Part shown: one piece after another, positions 34,106-42,654 of the stretch
Layout of the letters: the number at the start of each line of letters is the position of its first letter
How positions within the stretch are numbered: the stretch's first letter is position 1
The notes under the pieces: model-generated
The model's input: only the letters and a program-made list of their open reading frames with translations
The model's database searches: none
Told to the model about the DNA's origin: nothing
Program-made: the position numbers and the translations under genes
Source: Pseudomonas sivasensis
GTDB taxonomy: Bacteria > Pseudomonadota > Gammaproteobacteria > Pseudomonadales > Pseudomonadaceae
NCBI RefSeq assembly: GCF_013778505.1
Contig: NZ_JAAOWU010000016.1
Location: 62,001 to 126,000, forward strand
DNA: 64,000 nt
Reading direction: 5' to 3'

Positions 34106-34917
34106 TTTTTATCTTCCCAACCCACTTGGTAAAGCTTGCCAAGGGATTTATCCAACGCAGCGCGCACCACCGGCGAGTGCTGGTAGATGTCGACGAACTT
34201 GATCACACGCGGGTCGGTTTTGCTCTTCGGTTGGATCACGAACTGGATCACGTATTCCGGGTGGTCGAGGCCGTCGAACAGCAGCGCCGATTCCGCGTCG
34301 AAAGTCTTGGACAGGCGGATATACGCCGGGTAGCCCTGCACCAGGTCTGCATCGTCATAGGCACGTACCAGCTGCACGGCCTCGACTTGCAGGATTTTGA
34401 TTTTCTTTGGGTTTGCGACGATGTCTTCTTCGGTGGCCTTGTAGCCCACACCCGGCTTGAGGGTGATCAAGCCGGCCTTGGCCAGCAGTTGCAGGCCGCG
34501 ACCGCTGTTGATCGGGTCGTTGGCGATGGCCACGCTGGCGCCTTCGGGCAGCTCGTCGAAGCTTTTGTACTTTTTCGAATACAGCCCGACGTTGTTGATG
34601 ATGCCCGGCGCGTAAGGCACCAGGTCAAAACCGGCGGCGGCCTTGGCGTTTTCCAGGAAGGGGATGTGCTGGAAGTAGTTCACGTCAATATCGCCGGCGG
34701 CCAGGCTGACGTTGGGCGCGATCCAGTCGGTGAACTCCACCAGCTCGACTTTCAAGCCTTGCTTGCCGGCTTCGGCGACTGCGGCTTCCAGGGGAATCGC
34801 GAAGGCCGCGGTGGTGCCGATTTTCAACGGTGCATCGGCGGCGAACACCGCCGAGCTGAACAACCCGAAGGCCAGGGCCAGTGCTTTGACTGGGTTATTG
34901 AGGAATGTCTTTTTCAT
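34102..34917 (-). CDS. metQ: Methionine-type ABC transporter substrate-binding protein
   Basis: A 271-residue NlpA-family protein with a Sec signal (about residues 1-26, ending AVFA). Mature motifs VEFTDWIAPNVSL, DVNYFQHIPFLENA and IANDPINSGRGLQLL are present. The ATG at 34917 has only a weak binding site; the longer frame runs into a REPIN. It differs substantially from the orphan MetQ at 21879, so the two may serve different ligands such as methionine and a sulfone or sulfoxide. Confidence 0.9.
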   Translation of the reverse strand: MKKTFLNNPVKALALAFGLFSSAVFAADAPLKIGTTAAFAIPLEAAVAEAGKQGLKVELVEFTDWIAPNVSLAAGDIDVNYFQHIPFLENAKAAAGFDLVPYAPGIINNVGLYSKKYKSFDELPEGASVAIANDPINSGRGLQLLAKAGLITLKPGVGYKATEEDIVANPKKIKILQVEAVQLVRAYDDADLVQGYPAYIRLSKTFDAESALLFDGLDHPEYVIQFVIQPKSKTDPRVIKFVDIYQHSPVVRAALDKSLGKLYQVGWEDKK

Positions 34918-34961
34918 AGTGGGTTTCCAGTCATAAGGTATTAGGACAAACAATGCAGATC

Positions 34962-35055
34962 CAATGTGGGAGGGGGCTTGCTCCCGATAGCGGAGTGTCA
35001 GCAAACCAATCCGGTGACTGATACACCGCTATCGGGAGCAAGCCCCCTCCCACAT
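34962..35055. repeat. REPIN inside the sfnB-like/LLM-met gene run
   Basis: Inverted REP copies GTGGGAGGGGGCTTGCTCCC and GGGAGCAAGCCCCCTCCCAC lie between the LLM monooxygenase stop (35062) and metQ start (34917). If the genes share a transcript, this hairpin would sit inside it and could stabilise the upstream mRNA or reduce read-through. Confidence 0.92.
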
Positions 35056-35061
35056 TTTTGT

Positions 35062-36414
35062 TCAGTGGCGGTAGGTCGAGCCGGTGTGTTGTTCAGGTAG
35101 GCGAGCACTGCCGTGGAAGACTTTTTCCCGTAGCGTGCCGTTCTCATATTCGGTCTTGTACGACCCCCGCTTCTGCAGCACCGGCACCACCAGGTCGATA
35201 AAGTCCACATAGCTTTCCGGCGTCACAATCCGCGTCAGGTTGAAGCCATCCAACCCGGTTTCGCTGATCCACGATTCCAGCTCGTCAGCGACTTGTTCGG
35301 GCGAGCCGACCAAGGTGATATAGCGTCCGCCGAGGGCGTGCTGCTCCAGCAATTTGCGCCGGGTCCAGTCGTTGTTTTGCAGGTTCTTGGTGGCCGACTG
35401 GATTGCGTTGCTCTTCACGTACTGGATCGGTTCGTCGATTTCGTACTGGGAAAAATCAATCGCGGTGGACGCCGAGAAGTGCGCCACGCCGGCCTCCGCG
35501 CTGGCATAGCTCAGGTACTCGGCATGCTTGGCCCAGGCCTGTTCTTCGGTGGCGCCGACGATTACGTTGAGGCCCATGAACACCTTGATGTCATCCGGAT
35601 TCCGCCCGGCGTCGACTGCACTGGCGCGCACCTTGTCCACCTGGACCTTGGTCGACGCTTTGTTCTGCCCGCTGATAAACACGCACTCGGCATGGCGTCC
35701 GGCGAACAGCAAGCCACGGTCCGAGCTGCCGGCCTGGAACAGCACCGGCGTACGTTGCGGCGACGGTTCACACAGGTGATAACCCTCCACCTGATAAAAC
35801 TCGCCATGGTGCTCGACCTTGTGCACCTTGCCCGGCTGCGCGTAGACCCGCGCTTGCGGATCGTTGAGCACCGCGTCGTCCTCCCAACTGCCTTCCCAAA
35901 GTTTGTACAGCACCTCCAGGTACTCATCGGCTTGGTCGTAGCGCCGGTCATGCTCGACCTGCTCGCTAAGGCCCATGGCTTTGGCGGCGCTGTCGAGGTA
36001 GCCGGTGACGATGTTCCAGCCCACCCGGCCACGGCTCAGGTGATCAAGCGTGGACATGCGTCGGGCGAACAGATACGGCGGCTCATACGTGAGGTTGGCG
36101 GTCAGGCCGAAGCCTAGATTCCTGGTGACCGCAGCCATGGCCGAGACCAGCAGCAACGGGTCGTTGACCGGCAGTTGGATCGACTCCTTGAGCGGCACGT
36201 CGATGGAGTTTTGATAGACGTCGTACACGCCGACGATATCGGCGATAAACAAGCCATCGAACAGCCCACGCTCCAGGGTTTGCGCCAACTCAGTCCAGTA
36301 CTCGATGGTCTTGTACTGGGTGGACGTATCCCGTGGGTGGGTCCACAGGCCGTGGTTGATGTGCCCGATGCAGTTCATGTTGAAGGCATTGAGCAGGATC
36401 TTTTTCTTCGCCAT
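35062..36414 (-). CDS. Flavin-dependent LLM-class monooxygenase (NtaA/SnaA/DszA family)
   Basis: A 450-residue bacterial-luciferase-like monooxygenase. The start MAKKKILLNAFNMNCIGHINHGLW and motifs SRGRVGWNIVTGYLDSAAKAMG, YDQADEYLEVLYKLW and VLFQAGSSDRGLLFAGRHA are typical of the NtaA/SnaA/DszA branch, which uses FMNH2 from a separate reductase to cleave C-N or C-S bonds. The ATG is coupled to the preceding SfnB-like stop (TGATG). The setting points to an organosulfur substrate; none can be named. No flavin reductase gene is adjacent. Confidence 0.9.
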   Translation of the reverse strand: MAKKKILLNAFNMNCIGHINHGLWTHPRDTSTQYKTIEYWTELAQTLERGLFDGLFIADIVGVYDVYQNSIDVPLKESIQLPVNDPLLLVSAMAAVTRNLGFGLTANLTYEPPYLFARRMSTLDHLSRGRVGWNIVTGYLDSAAKAMGLSEQVEHDRRYDQADEYLEVLYKLWEGSWEDDAVLNDPQARVYAQPGKVHKVEHHGEFYQVEGYHLCEPSPQRTPVLFQAGSSDRGLLFAGRHAECVFISGQNKASTKVQVDKVRASAVDAGRNPDDIKVFMGLNVIVGATEEQAWAKHAEYLSYASAEAGVAHFSASTAIDFSQYEIDEPIQYVKSNAIQSATKNLQNNDWTRRKLLEQHALGGRYITLVGSPEQVADELESWISETGLDGFNLTRIVTPESYVDFIDLVVPVLQKRGSYKTEYENGTLREKVFHGSARLPEQHTGSTYRH

Positions 36415-37607
36415 CAAATGGTCCCCCGCAGTGGCGGGTTTTTAGCATTGAGGTAGTAATTGCCTACCGCGTGGTACTTCCAGCGCACCGGGTCGTGCAG
36501 GGTGTGCACCCGTGCGTTGCGCCAGTGGCGGTCGAGGCCGTGCTCGGCAAGGGTCGCCTGGCTGCCGGCGAGTTCGAATAAGGTGCTGCCGGCGGCCAGG
36601 GAGATTTCGGTGCTCAAGGCGCGTACTTCGGCCACGGCAATCGAGGCAGCCGCAACGGTCTCGGCATTGCTGTCGGCCTGGGCGCGGTCGAGGAATTCAC
36701 CTGAGCGTTCCAGCAATGCCTCTGCGGCGTGCAGACGGATGCTCAAGTGGCCGAAGCTCTTCAGGGTCAACGGGTCTTCAGTGGCCTTGTCGTTGCCGGA
36801 GTCGATCCATGGGCGAGTCTTGGTGCGCACAAAGTGCAGCGCATCCTCAAAGGCGGCGCGGGCGATGCCGGTGTCGATGGCAGCATGAAGAATCTGCGCG
36901 AGCGGGCCGACGGTAGTCGGGCGTTCAAAGGCGCTTTGGAAAGGGACCACGTCGTGGGCAGCGACCCAGACGTTATCGAACACCACCGAGCCGCTGCCGG
37001 TGGTGCGCTGGCCAAAGCCGCTCCAGTCGTCAATCACGCTCAGGCCTTCGCTGTCGCGCGGTACAAACGCCAACTGCTGCACGCCGTGCTCATCCACCAC
37101 TGAGGTCGGGATGCGTTGCGCGTAGATCGCACCGGTTGAGTAGAACTTGCGGCCCGTGATGCGAAAGCCGTCGCCGTCGCGTGTGATGCTCGTGACGCGA
37201 TCGTGAGCGGTCTTGGTGCCCAGTTCTGCAAGGGCATTGCCGAAGCGCTGGCCGGCGAGTACTTCGGCGTACAGGCGTTGTTGCTGCGCCGGGCTGCCGT
37301 TCACGCGCAGCACTTCCAAGGCATAGAAATGGTTTTGCGGAATCTGGCCCAGGGAGGCGTCGGCCTGGGCGATCAATGCGATGACCTTCGCCAGGGTGAC
37401 GTTGGACACGCCCGCACCGCCGTATGCCTTCGGCACGCTGATGCCCCACAGGCCGGAGCGGGAAAACACGTCCAACTCGGGCAGCGGCAGGCGGCGTTCG
37501 CGGTCGCGCTGGGCGCTGTCGCGGCGGAAGTCTTCGGCCAGGTCGCTGGCGACAACAAGGGCTTGTTCATCGCTGGTGATAACCGCGACGTGATGAGAAA
37601 GGGTCAT
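36414..37607 (-). CDS. SfnB-family acyl-CoA dehydrogenase-like flavoprotein
   Basis: A 397-residue protein of the acyl-CoA dehydrogenase superfamily, SfnB group. The start at 37607 has GGAGAAA upstream; an extension to 37745 lacks one. Motifs: LGQIPQNHF, ITGRKFYSTGAIYA, IDDWSGFGQRTTGSGSV and RNARVHTLHDPVRWKYHAVGNY at the C-terminus. SfnB proteins accompany sulfone/sulfonate-using FMNH2 monooxygenases in Pseudomonas. It is coupled to the downstream LLM monooxygenase and follows a related paralogue. Confidence 0.9.
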   Translation of the reverse strand: MTLSHHVAVITSDEQALVVASDLAEDFRRDSAQRDRERRLPLPELDVFSRSGLWGISVPKAYGGAGVSNVTLAKVIALIAQADASLGQIPQNHFYALEVLRVNGSPAQQQRLYAEVLAGQRFGNALAELGTKTAHDRVTSITRDGDGFRITGRKFYSTGAIYAQRIPTSVVDEHGVQQLAFVPRDSEGLSVIDDWSGFGQRTTGSGSVVFDNVWVAAHDVVPFQSAFERPTTVGPLAQILHAAIDTGIARAAFEDALHFVRTKTRPWIDSGNDKATEDPLTLKSFGHLSIRLHAAEALLERSGEFLDRAQADSNAETVAAASIAVAEVRALSTEISLAAGSTLFELAGSQATLAEHGLDRHWRNARVHTLHDPVRWKYHAVGNYYLNAKNPPLRGTI

Positions 37608-37633
37608 GCGTATTTCTCCAGAGGTCTGGTCGG

Positions 37634-38875
37634 TTAAATCCAGGAGTGGCGAGCAGGCAGGGTGCCGTTTAAGCGATAGGTGCCCACCGCGTGGTACTTC
37701 CAGCGCACGGGGTCGTGCAGCGTGTGTACGCGCGCGTTGCGCCAATGCCGGTCGAGGTTGAACTCAGCGAGGGTGGCGCGACTGCCGGCCAGTTCAAAGA
37801 GCTTCTCGCTGACCAGCAACGACACTTCAGTGGTCAACACTTTGGCCTCGGCCACGGCGATTGAGGCGCGTGCAGCGGACTGCGCGGTAATCGGCGCGGC
37901 ACTGACTTGATCCAGCACTTGGCCGGCCTTGCGCAAGAGTGCTTCGGCGGCGTGCAGCTCGATTTTCAGCTTGCCGATATCGGCGATTACATACAGGTCA
38001 TCGCTGGCGCGTTCGACCTTGGCGTCGATCCAGGGCCGTGAGCGCTCGCGAACAAAGCTGATGGTGTCATCCAGAGCGCCGCGGGCGATGCCGGCGTCGA
38101 TCGCGGCCTGGATCAATTGCGAGACGGCGCCCTGGATGTTCGGGCTGTCGCCGATACGCCAGTTGTCGACCACCAGGTCGGCGTCGACCGGCACTTGGTC
38201 GAGCAGCACCGTACCGCTGGCGGTGGTGCGTTGGCCGAAGCCTGACCAGTCATCGACGATGCGCAGCCCTTCGGTGCCACGGCGCACGAACGCCATGACC
38301 TGCTTGCCGTCATCGTTCAGCGCCTTGATCGCTACCCAGTGGGCAAACAGCGCACCGGTGGAGTAGAACTTCTGGCCGCTGATCACGTAGCCGTCGCCTT
38401 GGGCAGTGATGCGCGCCTTGAGCTCCAGGGTGTTTTTGGTGCCGCGTTCCGGGCCGCCATTGCCGATGCGCCAGCCGTCGAGCACGCTCTGGAACAACTG
38501 TTTTTTCTGGCGTTCGGTGGCAGCGCCCTGCAACAGGTGCAGGATGCCGAAATGGTTCTGCGGGATCTGCCCGAGGGCCGGGTCTGCCGCGCTGATGATT
38601 GCGAACACGTCGGCCAGAGTCACGAATGACACTTGCGGGCCGCCGTACTCGCGGGGAATGGAAATACTGCCCAGCCCGCTGCGGGTGAACTGCTCGATCT
38701 GTGCCCATGGCAGCTTGCGTTGCTGATCGCGCGTGGCGGCTTGCAGGCGCGCGGCCTCGGCCAGCTCATGGGCGGCGTTCAGCGCCTCGGCGTCGTTGCG
38801 CAGCACGGCGGCCGGCAACAGCAGCGGTGCTACGTCCAGATCACGTTGGGGGGGTGTTAGAGCCAAGTTAGACAT
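37634..38875 (-). CDS. SfnB-family acyl-CoA dehydrogenase-like flavoprotein (paralogue)
   Basis: A 413-residue paralogue of the next gene downstream; shared blocks include LGQIPQNHF, KFYSTGA, DDWSGFGQRTT and HWRNARVHTLHDPVRWKYHAVG. The start at 38875 is preceded by AAGGAG at good spacing. It is the first gene of the sfnB-sfnB-LLM-metQNI run. The proteins diverge enough outside these blocks to suggest separate substrates rather than simple dosage. Confidence 0.9.
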   Translation of the reverse strand: MSNLALTPPQRDLDVAPLLLPAAVLRNDAEALNAAHELAEAARLQAATRDQQRKLPWAQIEQFTRSGLGSISIPREYGGPQVSFVTLADVFAIISAADPALGQIPQNHFGILHLLQGAATERQKKQLFQSVLDGWRIGNGGPERGTKNTLELKARITAQGDGYVISGQKFYSTGALFAHWVAIKALNDDGKQVMAFVRRGTEGLRIVDDWSGFGQRTTASGTVLLDQVPVDADLVVDNWRIGDSPNIQGAVSQLIQAAIDAGIARGALDDTISFVRERSRPWIDAKVERASDDLYVIADIGKLKIELHAAEALLRKAGQVLDQVSAAPITAQSAARASIAVAEAKVLTTEVSLLVSEKLFELAGSRATLAEFNLDRHWRNARVHTLHDPVRWKYHAVGTYRLNGTLPARHSWI

Positions 38876-39004
38876 CAGCGCCGCTCCTTGGCTGCACGTA
38901 ATGCCCTGGCGTTGTGCACCGGGGTAATTCTGACCATACCGACCTCGCATTCAATGAAATGAAAACAGAAAAATCAAAGATGTCCGGTGGTCCGGTGCAT
39001 ATAC

Positions 39005-39060
39005 CCTAAGCTTGTTAAATATTTAAATAAACTAACTTTTGGGAATATGCATAGAAGGGC
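39005..39060 (-). promoter_or_regulatory. AT-rich promoter region of the sfnB-like operon
   Basis: Read on the minus strand: GCATATTCCCAAAAG, then TTTATTTAAATATTTAAC. The ATTC-plus-A-run pattern is shared with the tcyJ (GCATATTCATAAAAAG) and tauA (CTAATTCGAAAATG) upstream regions. A CysB site is suggested but not shown. Confidence 0.45.
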
Positions 39061-39062
39061 GA

Positions 39063-39839
39063 TCAACCGGGTTCACAGGGTGAGCCCAGAGGGCGTGGCT
39101 GATAGACCGGCGCGGTGCCGGTCGGACGGGTGATCGCGCTGGCGGCAATACGTAGCGTCCGGGCTGGCGCCCAGCGCGAATTGTTGCCGACCCGGTCCAG
39201 AATGCAGTAAGTCACCTCCAACCGGCTGTCGTCGCCGGCCTCGACTATCAACGTCGGCGGCACCCAAACCTGCACCGCCTGGCCGACGGCCTTGGCCTGT
39301 ATCTTCGGCAGGTCCATGCGTGCGTCGCCCCAACGCAGGGTGATGGCATCGCCGGTGGTCATGTTCAGGTAGGGCTCGATGGTCAGCGGAATCCCCCGCC
39401 GCACCTGGCTGGCATTCACGCCGTAGCGGCGAATGGTGTCCGGCAGACCCACCGGGGCAAGGTTCTGGTTTTCACCGCTGTAGAGGGCGCAGGGCAGGCC
39501 TCCGGGGGAGTTGGTTTTCACACGCAGGTGCGTCATGGCCGAACGTGCTGGGGCGCGGCCGACCTGCATGATTTGGTAATGAACCTGAGCGACACCCTCC
39601 TGCACAAAACTTTCCGGAACACGCAGTCGGGTAGGCATGCCGACTTCGCAGGCAGTCACCCGCCGTGAGGCCGCAAAACAGTTGTTCCAGAACAGCTCGA
39701 TCAGATCGCCGTCATCCATGCCAGGGTAGGGTGCGATATCGACCAGCAGCTGTGCGGCTGCCAGGGCATTGATGCCGTTTCGAAGGGCCTGTGGCAACGT
39801 CGGGGCGGTGAGCAGGGCCGGGGTTGCAGTGCACGTCAT
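39063..39839 (-). CDS. Hypothetical protein with a Pseudomonas beta-sandwich-type module
   Basis: A 258-residue protein with no signal peptide. The ATG at 39839 is preceded by AAGGAG at 8 bases. The segment PGMDDGDLIELFWNN...PESFVQEG...VHYQIMQVGR...HLRVKTNSPGG looks like one copy of a module that is repeated in large, uncharacterised Pseudomonas fluorescens proteins. The part after residue 130 is less familiar. Function unknown; sulfur genes flank it but its own promoter side shows nothing shared. Confidence 0.7.
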   Translation of the reverse strand: MTCTATPALLTAPTLPQALRNGINALAAAQLLVDIAPYPGMDDGDLIELFWNNCFAASRRVTACEVGMPTRLRVPESFVQEGVAQVHYQIMQVGRAPARSAMTHLRVKTNSPGGLPCALYSGENQNLAPVGLPDTIRRYGVNASQVRRGIPLTIEPYLNMTTGDAITLRWGDARMDLPKIQAKAVGQAVQVWVPPTLIVEAGDDSRLEVTYCILDRVGNNSRWAPARTLRIAASAITRPTGTAPVYQPRPLGSPCEPG

Positions 39840-39867
39840 AAGTAATCTCCTTGATGCAGCCAGCAGC

Positions 39868-39919
39868 AATCGTTCCGACCCTTAGGCGCAGGTGCGCAGC
39901 GGGGCTGAAAGGAACGATT
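39868..39919. repeat. Inverted repeat upstream of the hypothetical gene
   Basis: AATCGTTCC (39868-39876) and GGAACGATT (39911-39919), perfect 9-bp arms with 34 bases between, 28 bp before the hypothetical gene's start. Could be an operator or an mRNA hairpin. The rest of the gap to 40115 shows nothing recognisable. Confidence 0.35.
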
Positions 39920-40115
39920 CAGTGAATAGCCGGGATAGGATCCAATCCTCTGGGCCTTAGATAAGAGGGTTGGCCAAGGGGCGTCAATGGCGGCAAAAGG
40001 CTAAACGGCGGGTTCGGTGATATTCAGACGGGTCTGACTGGGCGGGGGATTTTAAGGCGCAATAGCGAGCGTGTTTTACAGCTGTGGGCGAGGACTTCTT
40101 GTAGGAATACTAATG

Positions 40116-40143
40116 GTGGCGAGGGAACAAGCTCCCTCGCCAC
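40116..40143. repeat. REP palindrome of a second class
   Basis: GTGGCGAGGGA and CTCCCTCGCCAC around a short loop. It differs from the main REPIN core and resembles the palindrome nested in the MITE-like element at 26176-26203. It lies in the convergence gap before the cystine importer ATPase end. Confidence 0.7.
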
Positions 40144-40166
40144 AAATGCTCAATCGTAGGGTGCAG

Positions 40167-40913
40167 TTAATGCGCGAGGAATTTGCTCAAAAACTGCCGC
40201 GTGCGTTCTTCCTTGGGGTTGGCAAACAATGCCTTGGCTTCGCCCTGTTCCACGATCACGCCCTTGTCGAAAAAGATCACCCGGTTGGCAACGTCTCGGG
40301 CAAAGCTCATTTCGTGGGTGACGATGACCATGGTGCGATTCTCCTCAGCCAGGCTGCGGATGGTCGCCAGCACTTCACCCACCAGTTCCGGATCGAGTGC
40401 CGAGGTGGGTTCGTCGAACAGAATCACCTCCGGCTCCATGGCCAATGCACGGGCAATCGCCACGCGCTGTTGCTGACCACCGGACAGACGCCGTGGGTAG
40501 GCGTCTTCCTTGCCCGCCAGGCCGACCCTGGCCAGGAGCTTGCGCCCCAGGGCAATAGCGTCTTCGCGCGGCATCTTCTTGACCACGGTGGGGCCTTCGA
40601 TGACGTTTTCCAGCGCAGTGCGATGGGGGAACAAGTTGAAGTTCTGGAACACAAAACCCACGTGTTGGCGCAGGCGTCGCACCAGGTTCTGTTGCTGGTT
40701 GAGCGGTTTGCTGCCGTCGATCTGGATATCGCCCACCTTGATGCGGCCGCTGGTGGGTTCTTCAAGGAAATTCAGGCAGCGCAGGAAGGTGGTCTTGCCG
40801 GAACCGCTGGGGCCGATGATGGCGACAACTTCGCCTTCCTTGACCTCAAGGTCGATGCCGTTGAGCACCACCTGACCGTTGAATTGTTTGGTCAGTTTTT
40901 CAACCACGATCAT
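40167..40913 (-). CDS. tcyN: Cystine ABC transporter ATPase
   Basis: A 248-residue ATPase of the GlnQ/YecC type. Walker A GPSGSGKTT, signature LSGGQQQRVAIARAL, Walker B VILFDEPTSALDPE, H-loop VTHEMSFA. It forms tcyJ-tcyL-tcyN with the two upstream genes, next to dcyD, the same gene set as E. coli fliY-dcyD-yecS-yecC, which imports L-cystine. It starts 3 bp after the permease stop. Confidence 0.9.
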   Translation of the reverse strand: MIVVEKLTKQFNGQVVLNGIDLEVKEGEVVAIIGPSGSGKTTFLRCLNFLEEPTSGRIKVGDIQIDGSKPLNQQQNLVRRLRQHVGFVFQNFNLFPHRTALENVIEGPTVVKKMPREDAIALGRKLLARVGLAGKEDAYPRRLSGGQQQRVAIARALAMEPEVILFDEPTSALDPELVGEVLATIRSLAEENRTMVIVTHEMSFARDVANRVIFFDKGVIVEQGEAKALFANPKEERTRQFLSKFLAH

Positions 40914-40916
40914 GCT

Positions 40917-41582
40917 TCAAGACTCCAGGTCATGCCGGTTGACCCGGTCTTCCAGACGATTTTGAAAATGCGCCAGGATGCTCGCCAGTACCCAGTAGAT
41001 CAGAGCGGCGGACAGATACATGGTGAAAATTTCGAAGGTACGCGCCGACACCAGTTGCGCCTGGCGAAACAGCTCCGGCACCTGAATGGTGGCGGCCAGC
41101 GCCGTGTCCTTGACCAGCGAAATAAAGCTGTTGCCCAGCGGCGGCAGCGCGGTGCGCATCGCCTGCGGCAGGATGGCCCGGCGCAGGGTCTGCGCGCGGG
41201 TCATGCCGATACTGGCAGCGGCCTCCCACTGGCCACGCTCGATAGACGCGATGGCGGCCCGCAGGATTTCACACGCGTAGGCGGCCATGTTCAGCGAAAA
41301 GCCGATCATGGCTGCCGGGATCGGATCCAGCTCGATGCCCACTTGCGGCAAGCCGTAGTAGATCAAAAACAGCTGTACCAGCAAGGGCGTGCCGCGAAAG
41401 AACGACACATAGACACGGGCAGTCCAGCTCAGCAGCTTGAAGCGCGACAGACGCATCAAGGCCAGGCCGAAGCCCAGCAGCAAGCCGAAGAACATGCCGC
41501 CAAGGCTGAGAATCACCGTGTAATACGCACCCTTGAGCAGAAAGGGCGCGGAGTCCAGCGCGAGTTGGAAACCTGCTTCCAT
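40917..41582 (-). CDS. tcyL: Cystine ABC transporter permease
   Basis: A 221-residue HisM-type permease. Motifs SFFRGTPLLVQLFLIYYGLPQVG and the EAA loop (QWEAAASIGMTRAQTLRRAILPQAMR). The start codon overlaps the tcyJ stop region. It is the single permease of the system, probably a homodimer, as for E. coli TcyL. Confidence 0.9.
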   Translation of the reverse strand: MEAGFQLALDSAPFLLKGAYYTVILSLGGMFFGLLLGFGLALMRLSRFKLLSWTARVYVSFFRGTPLLVQLFLIYYGLPQVGIELDPIPAAMIGFSLNMAAYACEILRAAIASIERGQWEAAASIGMTRAQTLRRAILPQAMRTALPPLGNSFISLVKDTALAATIQVPELFRQAQLVSARTFEIFTMYLSAALIYWVLASILAHFQNRLEDRVNRHDLES

Positions 41583-42376
41583 TATTGAGTGACGTCAGCG
41601 TTGAAGTACTTCTCGGACAGCTTCTTCAAGGTGCCATCGGCGCGCAGCTTGTCGAGGGCCTTGTTCACCGCTTCCAGCAATTCAGGCTCGCCTTTGCGCA
41701 GCGCGATACCGGCTTCCTGGCGGGAGAAGGCATCGCCTGCAGCGGCGGTGTCCGGGGCTTTCTTGGCGTATTCCAGGGCGGCCAGGCGGTCGATCAGAAT
41801 CGCGTCGATACGGCCGATGCGCAGGTCCTGGAACTTGGTCGGATCATCGTTATAGGTCTTGATGATGGCTTTGGGTTGGTTGTCCTTGAGCCATTGCTCG
41901 TAGTTGGTGCCCAGGCCCACACCAACTTTTTTGCCGGCCAGGTCGTCGGCGGTCTTGATGGTGTCAACGTTCTTCTTCAGCACCAGCGCCTGGATACCGG
42001 AAACGGTGTAAGGCGTGGAGAAATCGTACTTCTTCTTGCGCTCTTCAGAGATGGTCACTTGGTTGACCACTGCGTCCAGGCGCTTGGATTCCAGGGCGGC
42101 GAGGATGCCATCCCATGGCGTGGCCTGCAGCTTGACCTTGACGCCCAGCTCCTTGGCCAGCGCTTCGGACAGCTCGACTTCGAAACCGCTGAGCTTGCCG
42201 CTTTCATCGACGAAGCTGAACGGCGGATAGGTGCCTTCCAGGCCGATTTTGATCTCGCCGACCTTTTTGATGTTGCCCAGTTGCTCGCCGGCAACGGCCT
42301 GGCCCAGCAGGCTGGCACCGAGAGCCAAACCCAAAGTACCGACCAGCAAAGTGCGACGGAATGCGGAAATAGTCAT
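41582..42376 (-). CDS. tcyJ: Cystine-binding periplasmic protein
   Basis: A 264-residue SBP family 3 protein with a signal peptide (about residues 1-29, ending QAVAG). The start at 42376 has AGGGGC upstream; the longer frame crosses the promoter. Motifs IKIGLEGTYPPFSFVDESGKLSGFEVELSEALAK and FSTPYTVSGIQALVLK match TcyJ/FliY-type cystine-binding proteins. It is first in the operon. Confidence 0.9.
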   Translation of the reverse strand: MTISAFRRTLLVGTLGLALGASLLGQAVAGEQLGNIKKVGEIKIGLEGTYPPFSFVDESGKLSGFEVELSEALAKELGVKVKLQATPWDGILAALESKRLDAVVNQVTISEERKKKYDFSTPYTVSGIQALVLKKNVDTIKTADDLAGKKVGVGLGTNYEQWLKDNQPKAIIKTYNDDPTKFQDLRIGRIDAILIDRLAALEYAKKAPDTAAAGDAFSRQEAGIALRKGEPELLEAVNKALDKLRADGTLKKLSEKYFNADVTQ

Positions 42377-42489
42377 GAAGAGCCCCTGTGTTTTTATGTT
42401 GAGCGAAGCAGGTGACGCGGTAGTCGTATCCTGCCTTAAAGCGCGAAGCGCGTCTTCGCCTTCGGCGCGATGATAAAGCCCGGTTTTAA

Positions 42490-42540
42490 GACTTGAAAAT
42501 AATATAAAACTCAATTGATATTCTTTTTATGAATATGCGT
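42490..42540 (-). promoter_or_regulatory. AT-rich promoter region of tcyJLN
   Basis: On the minus strand, GCATATTCATAAAAAGAATATC (42518-42539) contains ATATTC and GAATAT as a short inverted repeat, followed by AT-rich DNA, 120-160 bp before the tcyJ start. This is the closest match to the sfnB-like promoter block. Confidence 0.45.
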
Positions 42541-42546
42541 TGAGTC

Positions 42547-42641
42547 TAATGTGGTAAGGGGCTTGCCCCCGATAGCGGTGTATCAGTAACAGATGAGCTG
42601 GCTGACACTCCGCTATCGGGGGCAGGCCCCCTTCCACATTT
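42547..42641. repeat. REPIN, variant arms
   Basis: Inverted REP copies GTGGTAAGGGGCTTGCCCCC and GGGGGCAGGCCCCCTTCCAC; both arms share the GAAGG/CCTTC-type change, so the pair has diverged together. Between tcyJ promoter and dcyD end. Confidence 0.9.
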
Positions 42642-42654
42642 AGCCCGCGTTTAT

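Noticed and set aside
40071..41588. 505-codon plus-strand frame opposite tcyN and tcyL
   Set aside because: Fully antisense to two confident ABC genes with intact motifs; composition is typical of a shadow frame and no ribosome binding site is present.
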